This document shows positions 19,523-29,672 of a stretch of DNA of 37,291 nt, in pieces. The stretch is from Bryobacterales bacterium. GTDB lineage: Bacteria; Acidobacteriota; Terriglobia; Bryobacterales; Bryobacteraceae. Location: the NCBI GenBank assembly GCA_027324255.1, contig DAHVTI010000164.1:1-37291 (forward strand), in the 5' to 3' direction. The notes beneath the pieces were generated by a model. That model had not been told where the DNA came from and made no database searches. It saw nothing but the letters and a program-made list of their open reading frames with translations. The position numbers and the translations under genes were made by a program. How positions within the stretch are numbered: position 1 is the stretch's first letter; every line of letters starts with the position of its first letter.

Positions 19523-20797
19523 CTATGAGAGCTTCCAGGGCTTGCGGTAGCGGCGCGTGACGAGCTTGTCGGCGGCGCGGCTGTTGGTGATGCGCTCTTT
19601 CGCGTCGTCCCAGGCGATGCGCTGGCCGGTGCGGAAGGCGATGTTGCCCAGCAGGCCGCCCTTGGTGAGGCGATGTCCGTAGCCGACGTTGCAGGTGGTG
19701 GCGGCACGGCTCTTGATAGCGTCGAGAAACTCGCGGATGTGGCCCGGCGAATCAGGGATGCTCTGCGGCGGCTTGGGGAAGTTGTCGTCGCGCTTGCCCT
19801 TCACCCACACCTCGTAGCGCGAGTAGTTGGCCACCAGCGTGGCTTCGGTGCCCTCGAAGATGACGCAGGAGCCCATGTGGTCGTAGCCCGGCCGGCCCTT
19901 GGGGTGCAGGGTCCAGGTGAGCACCAGGCCCGGATACTCGTAGAGCACTTCGAGCACGTCGGGGGTTTCGGCGTTGTCCTGGGCGAGCCAGCGGCCGCCG
20001 GCGGCCGAGACGGTCTGCGGGGCCTGGAGGTCCAGCGCCCAGTAGACGAGGTCGGTGTAGTGGCACCAGAAGTCGATGAAGCAGCCGCCGGAGTAATCCC
20101 AGAAATAGCGATAGGTGAGGTGGGAGCGGTTCGGATTGTAGGCGCGCCTGGGGGCGGGGCCGAGCCAGAAATCGTAGTCGAGCTCGGGCGGGGGCGCGGT
20201 GTCAGCCGGGGAGCCGATGGACTTCTCGTTGGATGTGAGGGCGCAGTAGACGCGGTTGATTTTGCCGAGCGAGCCGCTCTTGACCACCTCCACCACGCGG
20301 CGGTAGTTGGGCAGGTCGTTGTGGATATGGTTGCCCATCTGCGTGACGCGCTTGTGGCGCTCGGCGGCGCGGGCCATGGCGCGGCCTTCGCCGATGGAGT
20401 AGGAGAGGGGCTTTTCGACGAAGACGTCCTTGCCGGCCTCGCACGCCTGGACGGTGGGCAGGGCATGCCAGTGGTCCGGCGTGGCGATCATGACGGCGTC
20501 GATATCCTTGCGGGCCAGCAACTGGCGATAGTCGTGGAAGGTCTCGGGCTTGCGGCCCTGGGCCTTTTCGACGAGGGCGACGGCGCGCTCCACGTGGTGC
20601 GTGTCGAGGTCGCAGACAGCCGCGGCCTCCACGTCGGGCTGCTTCAGAAACTGATTCAGGCGGCCCGTGCCCTGGCCGCCGAGGCCGATGAAACCAACTC
20701 GGATGCGGCTGCTGGGAGCGGCGCGGAGGGAAGAAGCGGCCAGCCCCGCGGCGGCCGTGCCAAGGAAGATGCGGCGCGTTTGTGACATCGACATCAT
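19523..20797 (-). CDS. Gfo/Idh/MocA family oxidoreductase, Tat signal
   Basis: SQTRRIFLGTAAAGLAASSLRAAP signal; VGFIGLGGQGTGRLNQFL; VMIATPDHWHALPTVQACEAGKDVFVEKPLS. Confidence 0.95.
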   Translation of the reverse strand: MMSMSQTRRIFLGTAAAGLAASSLRAAPSSRIRVGFIGLGGQGTGRLNQFLKQPDVEAAAVCDLDTHHVERAVALVEKAQGRKPETFHDYRQLLARKDIDAVMIATPDHWHALPTVQACEAGKDVFVEKPLSYSIGEGRAMARAAERHKRVTQMGNHIHNDLPNYRRVVEVVKSGSLGKINRVYCALTSNEKSIGSPADTAPPPELDYDFWLGPAPRRAYNPNRSHLTYRYFWDYSGGCFIDFWCHYTDLVYWALDLQAPQTVSAAGGRWLAQDNAETPDVLEVLYEYPGLVLTWTLHPKGRPGYDHMGSCVIFEGTEATLVANYSRYEVWVKGKRDDNFPKPPQSIPDSPGHIREFLDAIKSRAATTCNVGYGHRLTKGGLLGNIAFRTGQRIAWDDAKERITNSRAADKLVTRRYRKPWKLS

Positions 20798-20798
20798 C

Positions 20799-23700
20799 CT
20801 ACTGCACGGGCGTGATGACCAGCAGCAGGTCTTTCGGCTCGACGGTCTGGCCGACGGCGGCGAGGCGCTCCGTCACCTTGCCGGAGATGGGCGCGTAGAC
20901 GGTAGTCTGCATCTTCATGGCCTCCATGACGAGCAGCTTGTCGCCCTTTTTGACGTCCTGGTTCAACTCGACGGCGATGGAGGTGACGGCGCCGGGAATG
21001 GGCGCGCCGACGTGGCCTTCCTTTGCCGGGTCAGCCTTGGGCTGAGACTTGGTTTCGGCCTTGATGCGGCGGTCGCGGATGGTGACTTCGCGCGGCTGGC
21101 CGTTCAATTCGAAGAAGACGGTGCGGGTACCGTCGGGGTGCGGATCGCCAACGGCGACGAACTTGATGACGAGGGTCTTGCCGGGCTCGATTTCGACGGC
21201 CACCTCCTCGCCCGCCTTGAGCCCGTAAAAGAAGGCGGGCGAGGGCAGCACGGTGAGGTCGCCGAAGGCGGCGCGGGCCTTGTCGAACTTGAGGAACACG
21301 TCGGGGTACATGACGTAACTCATCAGGTCCGTTTCAGTGGGCTTGTGGCCGGTCTTCTTTTCGACGAGGGCATGGACTTCGTCGAAATCGACGGGCGCGA
21401 GGCGCGCACCGGGGCGGCCGCGGCGGGGCTTGCGGCCCTTGAGGATCACGGACGCGATCTTCCTGGGCCAGCCGCCGGCGGGCTCGCCGAGCGAGCCCTC
21501 GAACATGTCCACAACCGAGTTGGGGATGTTGAGGCGGTGGTTGGGCCCGAGGTTTTCGAATTCGTGCACGGTGAGGCCGTGCTGGATGAGGAACAGCGCC
21601 ATGTCGCCGACCACCTTGGACGACGGCGTCACCTTGACGATGTCGCCGAAGGCGTGATTGACGTCAGCGTACATGCGGGCGATCTCGGGCCAGCGGGGGC
21701 CGAGGCCGAGGCTTTCGGCCTGCTCGCGGAGGTTGGTGTACTGCCCGCCGGGCATCTCGTGCAGGTAGACGTCAGCAGTGCCGGAGCGCGGGGCGGAGTC
21801 GAACGGCAGGTAGTTGGCGCGCACCGCCTCCCAGTAGTCGGAGCAGCGGTTGAGTGCGTCGAAGTCGAGGCCGGTGGCGCGGGCGCGCTCGTGCCGCAGG
21901 GCGGCGGCGATGGAGTTGAGGTTGGGCTGCGAGGTGGAGCCGGACATCGAGGAGATGGCCGCGTCGGCCACGTCGACGCCGGCCTCGACGGCTTTCAGAA
22001 TGGAGGCGGCGTTGAGGCCCGAGGTGTCGTGGGTGTGGAAGTGGATGGGGATGCCGATCTCGTCTTTCAGGGCCTTCACCAGCTTGTAGGCGGCGTACGG
22101 CTTGACGAGCCCGGCCATGTCCTTGATGGCCAGGATGTGGGCGCCCATCTTTTCGAGTTCCTTGGCCATGTTGACGTAGTACTGGAGCGGATACTTGTCG
22201 CGCTTCGGATCGAGGACGTCGCCGGTGTAGCAGATGGCGGCCTCGCAGACGCGGCTGGTGCGGCGCACGGCCTCCATGGCCACTCTCATGTTGGGCAGCC
22301 AGTTGAGGGAGTCGAAGATGCGGAAGATGTCCATGCCTTCCGCGGCGGCCACTTCGACGAAGCGGCGCACGGCATTGTCGGGGTAGGCGGTGTAGCCGAC
22401 GGCGTTGGAGGCGCGGAAGAGCATCTGGAAGCAAATGTTGGGGATGGCTTCGCGCATGCGCCGCAGGCGCACCCAGGGGTCTTCGTGGAGGAAGCGCATG
22501 GCGACGTCGAAGGTGGCGCCGCCCCACATTTCCAGCGAGTAGAGGCCGGAGAGCGAGTGGGCGTAGTAGTTGGCGATGGCCATCATGTCATGCGTGCGCA
22601 TGCGGGTGGCCATGAGCGACTGGTGGGCGTCGCGCATGGTGGTGTCGGTCATCAGCAGGCGCTTCTGCTTTGCGGTCCAGGCGGCGAAGCCCTCGGCGCC
22701 GAGCTCATCGAGAAGCTGGCGGGTGCCAGCGGGCGGGGGCGTGGCAATGTGCTCAGGCACGAGCGGCAGGCGCAGGACGGCGGGGGGGATACGGTTGTGC
22801 ATCTCGGGGTTGCCGTTGACGGCGACGTCGCCGAGGTAGGTGAGGAGGCGCGTGGCACGGTCCTGCCGGGGCTTGAAGCGGAACAGGTCGGGCGTCTGCT
22901 CGAGGAACGTAGTGGTGACGCGACCGGCCTGGAAGCTGGGGTGGTTGACGACGTTTTCGAGGAAGGGGATGTTGGTCTTCACGCCGCGGATGCGGAATTC
23001 GCGCAGCACGCGATCCATGCGCTGGCAGGCGAGCTTGAAGTTGTTGCCCCAGGTGGTGACCTTCACCAGCAGCGAGTCGTAGTAGGGCGTGATGACGGCG
23101 CCGCCGTAAGCCGAGGCGCCGTCGAGCCGCACGCCGAAGCCGGCCGGCGAGCGGTAGGTGGAGAGCTTGCCGTAGTCGGGCAGGAAGTTCTTGGCCGGGT
23201 CCTCGGTGGTAACGCGGCACTGCATGGCGGCGCCATTGACGCGGATCTCTTCCTGCGGCGGGAGGCCCATCTCCTCACCGTGCAGAGCGAGCCCCTGGGC
23301 GATCTGGATCTGCGCGCGCACAATGTCGATGCCGGTGACCGCTTCGGTGACGGTGTGCTCCACCTGCACGCGTGGGTTCACCTCGATGAAGAACCACTCG
23401 CCGCTGTCGCTGTCCACCAGGAACTCGACGGTACCGGCTGAGTAGTAGCGGGCGTGGGAGCAGAGGCACACGGCGGCCTGGCAGAGCGCCGTGCGAATGC
23501 CGTCGTCGAGGCCGATGGCGGGCGCCACTTCCACCACCTTCTGATGGCGGCGCTGCACGGAGCAGTCGCGCTCCCAGAGGTGGACGATGTTGCCGTGGCA
23601 GTCGCCCAGGATCTGCACCTCCACGTGCCGGGCGCGGCGAACGTAGCGTTCCAGGAAGACGGCGCCGTTGCCGAAGGCGGCCTGGGCCTCGGCGGTGGCT

Positions 23701-24248
23701 TCGTGGAAGCGGGCCTCGAGGTCGTCGGCGCGATTCACGATGCGCATGCCGCGGCCGCCGCCGCCGAAGGCGGCTTTGAGGATCAGGGGGAAGCCGATTT
23801 TGGGCGCGATCTTGCGCGCCTGCTCGAGAGAATCCACGGGGTGCCCGGTGCCGGGCAGCACCGGGACGCCGGCTTCGATGGCCAGGCGGCGGGCGGCGGT
23901 CTTGTCGCCGAGGCGCTCCAGCATGGTTTGGCTGGGCCCGATGAAGGTAATGCCGGCGGCGCCGCAGGCGCGCGGCAGCTCCGGATTTTCCGACAGGAAG
24001 CCGTAGCCGGGATGGATGGCATCGACGCACTTTTCCTTCGCCAGGGCGACGATTCCGGCCACGTCGAGATAGGCCTGGACGGGTCCCAGGCCCTGGCCGA
24101 CCAGGTAGGCTTCGTCGGCCTTGAAGCGGTGCAGGGAAAGGCGGTCCTCCTGGCTGTAAATGGCCACGGTCTGCAGCCCTAACTCATTGGCCGCACGGAA
24201 GATCCGGATCGCAATCTCACCCCGGTTCAAGGCCAGCAACTTCTTCAT
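20799..24248 (-). CDS. pyc: Pyruvate carboxylase
   Basis: Biotin carboxylase N-terminus (KKLLALNRGEIAIRIFRAANELG), carboxyltransferase (TTMRDAHQSLMATRMRTHDM), biotinyl domain LLVMEAMKMQTTVYAPISGKV. Confidence 0.97.
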   Translation of the reverse strand: MKKLLALNRGEIAIRIFRAANELGLQTVAIYSQEDRLSLHRFKADEAYLVGQGLGPVQAYLDVAGIVALAKEKCVDAIHPGYGFLSENPELPRACGAAGITFIGPSQTMLERLGDKTAARRLAIEAGVPVLPGTGHPVDSLEQARKIAPKIGFPLILKAAFGGGGRGMRIVNRADDLEARFHEATAEAQAAFGNGAVFLERYVRRARHVEVQILGDCHGNIVHLWERDCSVQRRHQKVVEVAPAIGLDDGIRTALCQAAVCLCSHARYYSAGTVEFLVDSDSGEWFFIEVNPRVQVEHTVTEAVTGIDIVRAQIQIAQGLALHGEEMGLPPQEEIRVNGAAMQCRVTTEDPAKNFLPDYGKLSTYRSPAGFGVRLDGASAYGGAVITPYYDSLLVKVTTWGNNFKLACQRMDRVLREFRIRGVKTNIPFLENVVNHPSFQAGRVTTTFLEQTPDLFRFKPRQDRATRLLTYLGDVAVNGNPEMHNRIPPAVLRLPLVPEHIATPPPAGTRQLLDELGAEGFAAWTAKQKRLLMTDTTMRDAHQSLMATRMRTHDMMAIANYYAHSLSGLYSLEMWGGATFDVAMRFLHEDPWVRLRRMREAIPNICFQMLFRASNAVGYTAYPDNAVRRFVEVAAAEGMDIFRIFDSLNWLPNMRVAMEAVRRTSRVCEAAICYTGDVLDPKRDKYPLQYYVNMAKELEKMGAHILAIKDMAGLVKPYAAYKLVKALKDEIGIPIHFHTHDTSGLNAASILKAVEAGVDVADAAISSMSGSTSQPNLNSIAAALRHERARATGLDFDALNRCSDYWEAVRANYLPFDSAPRSGTADVYLHEMPGGQYTNLREQAESLGLGPRWPEIARMYADVNHAFGDIVKVTPSSKVVGDMALFLIQHGLTVHEFENLGPNHRLNIPNSVVDMFEGSLGEPAGGWPRKIASVILKGRKPRRGRPGARLAPVDFDEVHALVEKKTGHKPTETDLMSYVMYPDVFLKFDKARAAFGDLTVLPSPAFFYGLKAGEEVAVEIEPGKTLVIKFVAVGDPHPDGTRTVFFELNGQPREVTIRDRRIKAETKSQPKADPAKEGHVGAPIPGAVTSIAVELNQDVKKGDKLLVMEAMKMQTTVYAPISGKVTERLAAVGQTVEPKDLLLVITPVQ

Positions 24249-24314
24249 GAAATTCAGGCTAGCATGCGGGAACAATCGGGCTTGCCCGTCCGTAATACTT
24301 CAATTGAGGACCAT

Positions 24315-25253
24315 ATGCGACATTCCCTCCTGACGGGTTCACTGATTCTCGCTTCGCTCACTCTCATCGGCTGCGATTTCGTCGATCCCTCCGAGTGGGG
24401 AAACTCAGATCGCTACAAGCAGGACTTCTCCTCCACGCACAAGCTGGCCGCGGGCGGCCGCATCGTGCTGGAAGGATTCAACGGCTCGGTGGAAATCACG
24501 GGCTGGGACAAGGACGAGGTGGAGGTGGCGGGCACCAAGTCCGCCTCCCGCGAAGAGGTGCTGAGCGCCATGCAGGTGGACGTCACCGCCGACCCGGGCA
24601 TGGTGCGCATCCGCGCCCGCCGGCCGGACGAGCGCAACTGCAACTGCGGCGTGCGTTTCGCATTGAAGGTGCCCCGGAAAGTGGTGCTTGAAGACATCAC
24701 CACCTCCAACGGCAGCCTGCGGCTGGAATCGGTCACGGGCTCGGCCCGGATGCACAGCTCCAATGGCTCCGTGCACGTGTGGGGCGTCGAAGGCGACATC
24801 AACATCCAGACCTCCAACGGCTCCATGGACGTGGACAAGTTCAAAGGCTCGGCTGACTTGAAGACCTCCAACGGCCGCGTGAAGGCCAGCGGCATTGATG
24901 GCGCGTTTTCGGCCCGGACCTCCAACGGCTCCATCGACGCGGACGTGGATTCGCTCGACACCGGCAAGCCCGTGGTGCTTTCCAGCTCCAACGGCAGCAT
25001 CAATCTCGCGCTGGCCCGCTGGAACAACAACGAAGTGCGCGCCACCACCTCCAACTCGTCCATCAACCTGCGGCTGCCGCCCGGCGTGGCGGCAGAGGTC
25101 AGGGCGGTCACCTCCAACGGCAACATCTCCACGGATTTCGAGCTGACCACCACGCAGCTTTCCAAGACGCGCGTCAGCGGCCGCATCGGCGGCGGCGGCG
25201 CGCTGCTGGACCTGACCACCAGCAACGGCAACATTCGCCTGATGAAGCGCTGA
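24315..25253 (+). CDS. Lipoprotein with repeated TSNG[S/N] motifs (DUF4097-like putative adhesin)
   Basis: Lipobox LTLIGC; nine [TS]SN[GS][SNR] repeats consistent with a parallel beta-repeat. Confidence 0.85.
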   Translation: MRHSLLTGSLILASLTLIGCDFVDPSEWGNSDRYKQDFSSTHKLAAGGRIVLEGFNGSVEITGWDKDEVEVAGTKSASREEVLSAMQVDVTADPGMVRIRARRPDERNCNCGVRFALKVPRKVVLEDITTSNGSLRLESVTGSARMHSSNGSVHVWGVEGDINIQTSNGSMDVDKFKGSADLKTSNGRVKASGIDGAFSARTSNGSIDADVDSLDTGKPVVLSSSNGSINLALARWNNNEVRATTSNSSINLRLPPGVAAEVRAVTSNGNISTDFELTTTQLSKTRVSGRIGGGGALLDLTTSNGNIRLMKR

Positions 25254-25293
25254 AGCCCCGCCGGCGTCCCGCTTGCCATAAGATGGGTCTGCC

Positions 25294-26658
25294 ATGACCC
25301 GCCGTGAGTTCTGCGCCGCGCCGGCCCTGCTAAACCTGCAGCAGCGCCGGCGCCCCAACCTGATTTTCCTGCTGGGCGACGATCACCGCTGGGACGCACT
25401 CGGCTGCATGGGCAATCCGCGCGTACACACGCCCAACATCGATTCGCTCTCGCGCTCCGGCGTCACTTTCCGGCGCCATTTCGTCACCACCGCCATCTGC
25501 GTCACTTCGCGCGCCAGCATCTTCACCGGCCAGTGGGCGCGCACCCACCAGGTAGTGGAATTCAACCGGCAGTTCACGGCGGAGCAGCATACCCACACCT
25601 ATCCCGGGGTGCTGCGCGCCGCCGGCTACCGCACGGGATTTATCGGCAAGTACGGCCTGGACAAGCCGCCCGCGCCCAAGGAGCAGTTCGACTACTGGGC
25701 GGGCTTCCTGGGCCAGGGCCGGTATTTTCCGCAGGGCGAGCCGGGGCCGCACCTGACGGACATCCTGACGGGGCAGGCCCGCGAATTCCTGAACGGGGCG
25801 AAGGCGGGCCAGCCGTTCTGCCTGTCCGTCTCCTACAAGGCGCCGCACGTGCAGGACGACGACCCGCGCCAGTTCCTGCCCGCGCCCGAAGACATGCCGC
25901 GCTACGCCCAGGTGCGTATGCCCGTGCCGAAGACGATGGACTCGGACGCCATCACGCACCTGCCGCTGAGCGTGCAGGGCTCAGAGGGCCGCCGCCGCTG
26001 GGCCGTGCGCTTCTCGACGCCCGAGCTGTTCCAGCGCTCGGTGCGCAACTACTATGCGCTGATCACGGGCGTGGACCGCTCCGTGGGCACGATCCTGGCC
26101 GAACTGGACCGTCTGGGCCTGCGCGACAACACGATCCTGGTCTACACCGGCGACAACGGATTCTACCTGGGCGAGCACGGGCTGGCCGGCAAGTGGTTCA
26201 TGCACGAAGAGTCCATCCGCGTGCCGCTGATCGCCAGCGGACCGGGCATCGCCGCCGGCCGGAGCGTGGATGCGATGACGCTCAACGTCGATCTGGCCCC
26301 CACGCTGGTGGATCTGGCCGGCGCATCCGTGCCCGCTGCCATGCAGGGCACGGCGCTGACCTCCTGGCTGCGCGGCTCGGCGCCGGCGCGCTGGCGCACG
26401 GAGTGGTTCTTCGAGCACCGCGTCCGGGCCAACGGCTGGATCCCGCCCACCGAGGGCATCCGCACCGAGCGCTGGAAGTATACGCAGTATCCGGAAGAGC
26501 AGCCCGTCTTCGAAGAACTCTACGACCTGCAGGCGGATCCGCTGGAAGAGCGCAACCTGGCGCACTACCCGGCGCAGGCGGGCGTGCTCGCGCAATTGCG
26601 CGGCCGGCGCCAGGCCTGGATCCGGTCGCTCGATCAGGACCGCCGTCCGGCCGGCTGA
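25294..26658 (+). CDS. Sulfatase family protein with non-canonical active-site motif (CVTSR)
   Basis: PNLIFLLGDDHRWDALGCMG; TTAICVTSRASIFTG; LVYTGDNGFYLGEHGLAGKW. Confidence 0.92.
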   Translation: MTRREFCAAPALLNLQQRRRPNLIFLLGDDHRWDALGCMGNPRVHTPNIDSLSRSGVTFRRHFVTTAICVTSRASIFTGQWARTHQVVEFNRQFTAEQHTHTYPGVLRAAGYRTGFIGKYGLDKPPAPKEQFDYWAGFLGQGRYFPQGEPGPHLTDILTGQAREFLNGAKAGQPFCLSVSYKAPHVQDDDPRQFLPAPEDMPRYAQVRMPVPKTMDSDAITHLPLSVQGSEGRRRWAVRFSTPELFQRSVRNYYALITGVDRSVGTILAELDRLGLRDNTILVYTGDNGFYLGEHGLAGKWFMHEESIRVPLIASGPGIAAGRSVDAMTLNVDLAPTLVDLAGASVPAAMQGTALTSWLRGSAPARWRTEWFFEHRVRANGWIPPTEGIRTERWKYTQYPEEQPVFEELYDLQADPLEERNLAHYPAQAGVLAQLRGRRQAWIRSLDQDRRPAG

Positions 26659-29487
26659 CTAACGCACGGCCACGGGCACGGAGGTGAAACTCAAAGTGGG
26701 GTTGAAGCGCAGCCCCAGTGCGGCCAGCCCGGCCGTCTGGCTGCTGAGAAACTCCACCACGCCGCGCCGACCGCTGAGCACAGGGTACTTGTCGGGCAAC
26801 GAGAACGAGGTGTGGCCGCTGCCGGCTACGGACAACGTGTCGCGGCCGATCTCGACGCCGCTCTCGTCGCGCCAGATGGCGGTGACCGACGCCTGGGCGG
26901 CCGCCAGGTTCACCAGCGCCACGCCGGTGGAGTAACCCGTGAGGTTGTCGAAGGGCACTAGCACGCCGCCCTGCCCGCGCGTCTCCAGCGGCGAGGTGCC
27001 TTCGGAGTCGCGGCCGTCGCCGCCGCGCTGACGGAAGATGGCGTAGCCGGAGACCGGCGCCGAGGCCTGCACTTCGGCCCAGCCCACTACCGTCGCCGAA
27101 ATTTGCGCGTCGAGCTCGATCAGCAGGCTGCTGCTGGCGGGCATGGCGCGCTCCACGCTGGAGCCGACGAGCGTGGTGGACTGCCCGCCCTGCGTCACGA
27201 CGTAAGGCAGCTCGAGCGCCAGGCCGTCCTCGCTGACGAACACCACGCGCACCTGCGCGTTGGCTGCCTGCACGTTGACGAGGTTGATGCTGGTTTTCCA
27301 GCCGCCGCCGGTGGCCAGTTGCGAGATGACGCCCACGCGGGACATCGTGCCCGCGGCCTGAATCTCGATGGCGAGCACGGCGGTGGCCGTCGCGCCCGCC
27401 GAATCCGTGACGCGCGTCGCGAAGAAAGACGCCCCGGCCAACGTGGGCGTGCCGGAGAGCACACCCGCCGCGGAGAGCGTCATGCCCGGCGGCAGCGAGC
27501 CGGAACTCAACACCCACGTGTAGGGAGCGGTGCCGCCGCTGACGGCCAGCGATTGTTGATAGGGGACGCCGGCCGTGCCCTTGGGCAGGGTGGAGGTCGT
27601 CACCGTCAGGCCGCCCGAGATGGCGCCTGAGATGGTGATGGTGAAGGACTGCGTGACCTGCGCGGCGCGCGAATCCGTGACGCGCGCGGAGAAAGTGGAA
27701 GCCCCGATTGCCAGCGGTGTGCCGGAGATCAGTCCGTCGCTGGCCAGCGCCAGCCCCGCGGGCAGCAACCCGCCGGCCTGCGACCAGGTGTAGGGCGGCA
27801 CGCCGCCGCCGGCCGCCAGCCGCTGGCTGTATGTGGCGCCCACTACCCCGCCGGGCAGCGGGCCGGTGGTGGTGATGGCCAGCGCCTGCGATGGGCCCGT
27901 GGCCACCACCATGGTGAAGAACTGGAACGCCACCTTGCCCGCGCTGTCGCTCAACTGCACCGTGAACGTAGTGCTGCCGGCCGCCAGTGCCGTTCCGCTG
28001 ATCACGCCGCCGGAAGAGAGCGTCAGCCCCGCCGGCAGTTGGCTGGCGACGATGCCGCCGGTGGCCAGAGTCCAGGTGTAAGGCGGCACGCCGCCGGCGG
28101 CGGTGAGCGTCTGCGAATAGGGCGCGCCCACGATGGCGTTGGGCAGCGTCACGGTGGCCACGGCCAGTCCGGCCCCGATGGTCAGGCCGACCGCACCCGT
28201 CGCCGTAGCCACGGTGCTGTCGGTGACGCGCACGGTGAACGTGTAGCTGCCGCCGGCGGCCGGAATGCCGCTGACGGTTCCGTTCGTGCCTACGCTGACG
28301 CCGCCGGGCAGAGCTCCTGACACGTACTGCCAGCTATAGGGCGGCGCGCCGCCCGTCGCTCCCAGGTTCTGGCTGTAGGGCACGCCCGCGGTGCCGGCGG
28401 GCAAAGTGGTGCTGGTCACGGCAAGCCCCGGCGCAGTGCCCAGAATGGTGACCTGATAGGAGGCGTAGTTCGCGCCGGCCGACACGCGCACTTCGTAGGT
28501 GCCCGGCGTCGGCCCCAACTGCACGCCGGCGGACACCAGGCCCGACGCGTCCGCCGTGGTCAAGGGACTGATCAGGGAGACGCTGCCTGGCGGGATCGCC
28601 GACCACACGGCCGTCGCACCCGGCAGAGGCGTGCCTGAAGCGTTCTGCAGGCGCGCGCTCAGGCGCAGCGGAAGCTGCTGCCCCGGCTGGCCGCTCTGCC
28701 GGTCGCCCTGCACGATGACGGGAATCGGGTCTCCGGCCGTCACCTGCAACTGGGCACGGAACGTCACCAGGTTGCCGACGTCGATGACCAGTTCCGTCGT
28801 GCCCGGCAGGCCCAGGGCGAGCAGTTCGCACGAAGCGAAGCCGTCCGCGCCGGTCAGCACCGTGCCGCCTGTACAGGAAGCCACCGGCCCGGCGGCAGGA
28901 TCCTGATTCACCGATTTCACCGTCACGCCGACGCCCGGGATCGGCAGCCCGGGTGACACTCCGATGCCGCCCGTGGTCACCACCACCGCGCGCACGGCGT
29001 CAGCCACGCGCCCGCCGGACTGCACGGCGATAGGCCCGGAGCCCTGCGCCGGCTTGATCAATTGCACGTCCGGCTGCGGGTTGAATGAGCCTGAAAGGTA
29101 AGGGTAGGAGACGAGCGAAAACGTCACGTTGCCCACGTCGCTGGCGGCCGTCACCGTGTACTGCCGGTATGGCACGCCCGGCCCGATCTCCCCGCCCGGC
29201 ACCCAGGTGAGCGAGGCGTAGCCGTTGGCGTCGGTGGACACCACTTTCGGGCTGGCGTAGCTGATGCCGCCCACGTCGCTCCAGGTGACTGTGCGCCCGG
29301 CCACCGGCCGGCCGGCCGAATCCACGGCCTGCACCACCAGCGGCTGCGTGAAGGCATAGAAAAGCTGCACCAGTTGCCCGTCGCCGGAGATCTTCTGCAG
29401 CCGGGACTGCCCGGCCGCCGGCAGTGCCGCCAGCAACAGCGCCCACAACAGCGCCGCGAACGAAGTTCGTGAAAGCATCAAGTTCAT
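26659..29487 (-). CDS. Large secreted Ig-like / He_PIG repeat protein
   Basis: Signal peptide MNLMLSRTSFAALLWALLLAALPAAGQ; at least four tandem modules of type LxVTTxTLPxGxxGVPYSQxLxxxGGxPPYTWxxxxGxLPxGLxLxxxGxxSGTPxxxG. Confidence 0.87.
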   Translation of the reverse strand: MNLMLSRTSFAALLWALLLAALPAAGQSRLQKISGDGQLVQLFYAFTQPLVVQAVDSAGRPVAGRTVTWSDVGGISYASPKVVSTDANGYASLTWVPGGEIGPGVPYRQYTVTAASDVGNVTFSLVSYPYLSGSFNPQPDVQLIKPAQGSGPIAVQSGGRVADAVRAVVVTTGGIGVSPGLPIPGVGVTVKSVNQDPAAGPVASCTGGTVLTGADGFASCELLALGLPGTTELVIDVGNLVTFRAQLQVTAGDPIPVIVQGDRQSGQPGQQLPLRLSARLQNASGTPLPGATAVWSAIPPGSVSLISPLTTADASGLVSAGVQLGPTPGTYEVRVSAGANYASYQVTILGTAPGLAVTSTTLPAGTAGVPYSQNLGATGGAPPYSWQYVSGALPGGVSVGTNGTVSGIPAAGGSYTFTVRVTDSTVATATGAVGLTIGAGLAVATVTLPNAIVGAPYSQTLTAAGGVPPYTWTLATGGIVASQLPAGLTLSSGGVISGTALAAGSTTFTVQLSDSAGKVAFQFFTMVVATGPSQALAITTTGPLPGGVVGATYSQRLAAGGGVPPYTWSQAGGLLPAGLALASDGLISGTPLAIGASTFSARVTDSRAAQVTQSFTITISGAISGGLTVTTSTLPKGTAGVPYQQSLAVSGGTAPYTWVLSSGSLPPGMTLSAAGVLSGTPTLAGASFFATRVTDSAGATATAVLAIEIQAAGTMSRVGVISQLATGGGWKTSINLVNVQAANAQVRVVFVSEDGLALELPYVVTQGGQSTTLVGSSVERAMPASSSLLIELDAQISATVVGWAEVQASAPVSGYAIFRQRGGDGRDSEGTSPLETRGQGGVLVPFDNLTGYSTGVALVNLAAAQASVTAIWRDESGVEIGRDTLSVAGSGHTSFSLPDKYPVLSGRRGVVEFLSSQTAGLAALGLRFNPTLSFTSVPVAVR
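27345..28440 (-). repeat. Tandem He_PIG-type protein repeat region (about 4 units of 85-95 aa)
   Basis: Repeated PYSQ...GG.PPYTW...LP.G......G.(I/L)SGTP in the translated minus strand; boundaries approximate. Confidence 0.75.
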
Positions 29488-29539
29488 TTTACGGGACACC
29501 ACCCCAGGACTCCCTCCGCGCAATTGCCCTTTCCTCGCC

Positions 29540-29582
29540 CTAAGTGCACCTTAGTCCCGGAAAATTTGCAGTAGATTTTCCG
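29540..29582. promoter_or_regulatory. Two adjacent inverted repeats in a divergent intergenic region
   Basis: CTAAG-TGCAC-CTTAG followed by CGGAAAAT-TTGCAGTAG-ATTTTCCG between divergent genes at 29487 and 29673. Confidence 0.55.
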
Positions 29583-29672
29583 TTTCTCCGCCTCATTCCA
29601 CCAACCTGCTTCTGTTAAACCCGGCCGCCGCGAAATTCTCTCGCTCCGGAAGTGGCGTTAGACTGGACTACT

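Noticed and set aside
20667-23441. 924-aa plus-strand ORF
   Set aside because: Antisense to pyruvate carboxylase and the oxidoreductase; composition is that of a shadow ORF.
24690-25250. Repeated tccaacggc codons as a CRISPR-like array
   Set aside because: Repeats are short, in frame, and encode the TSNGS motif; no spacers of uniform size and no cas genes.
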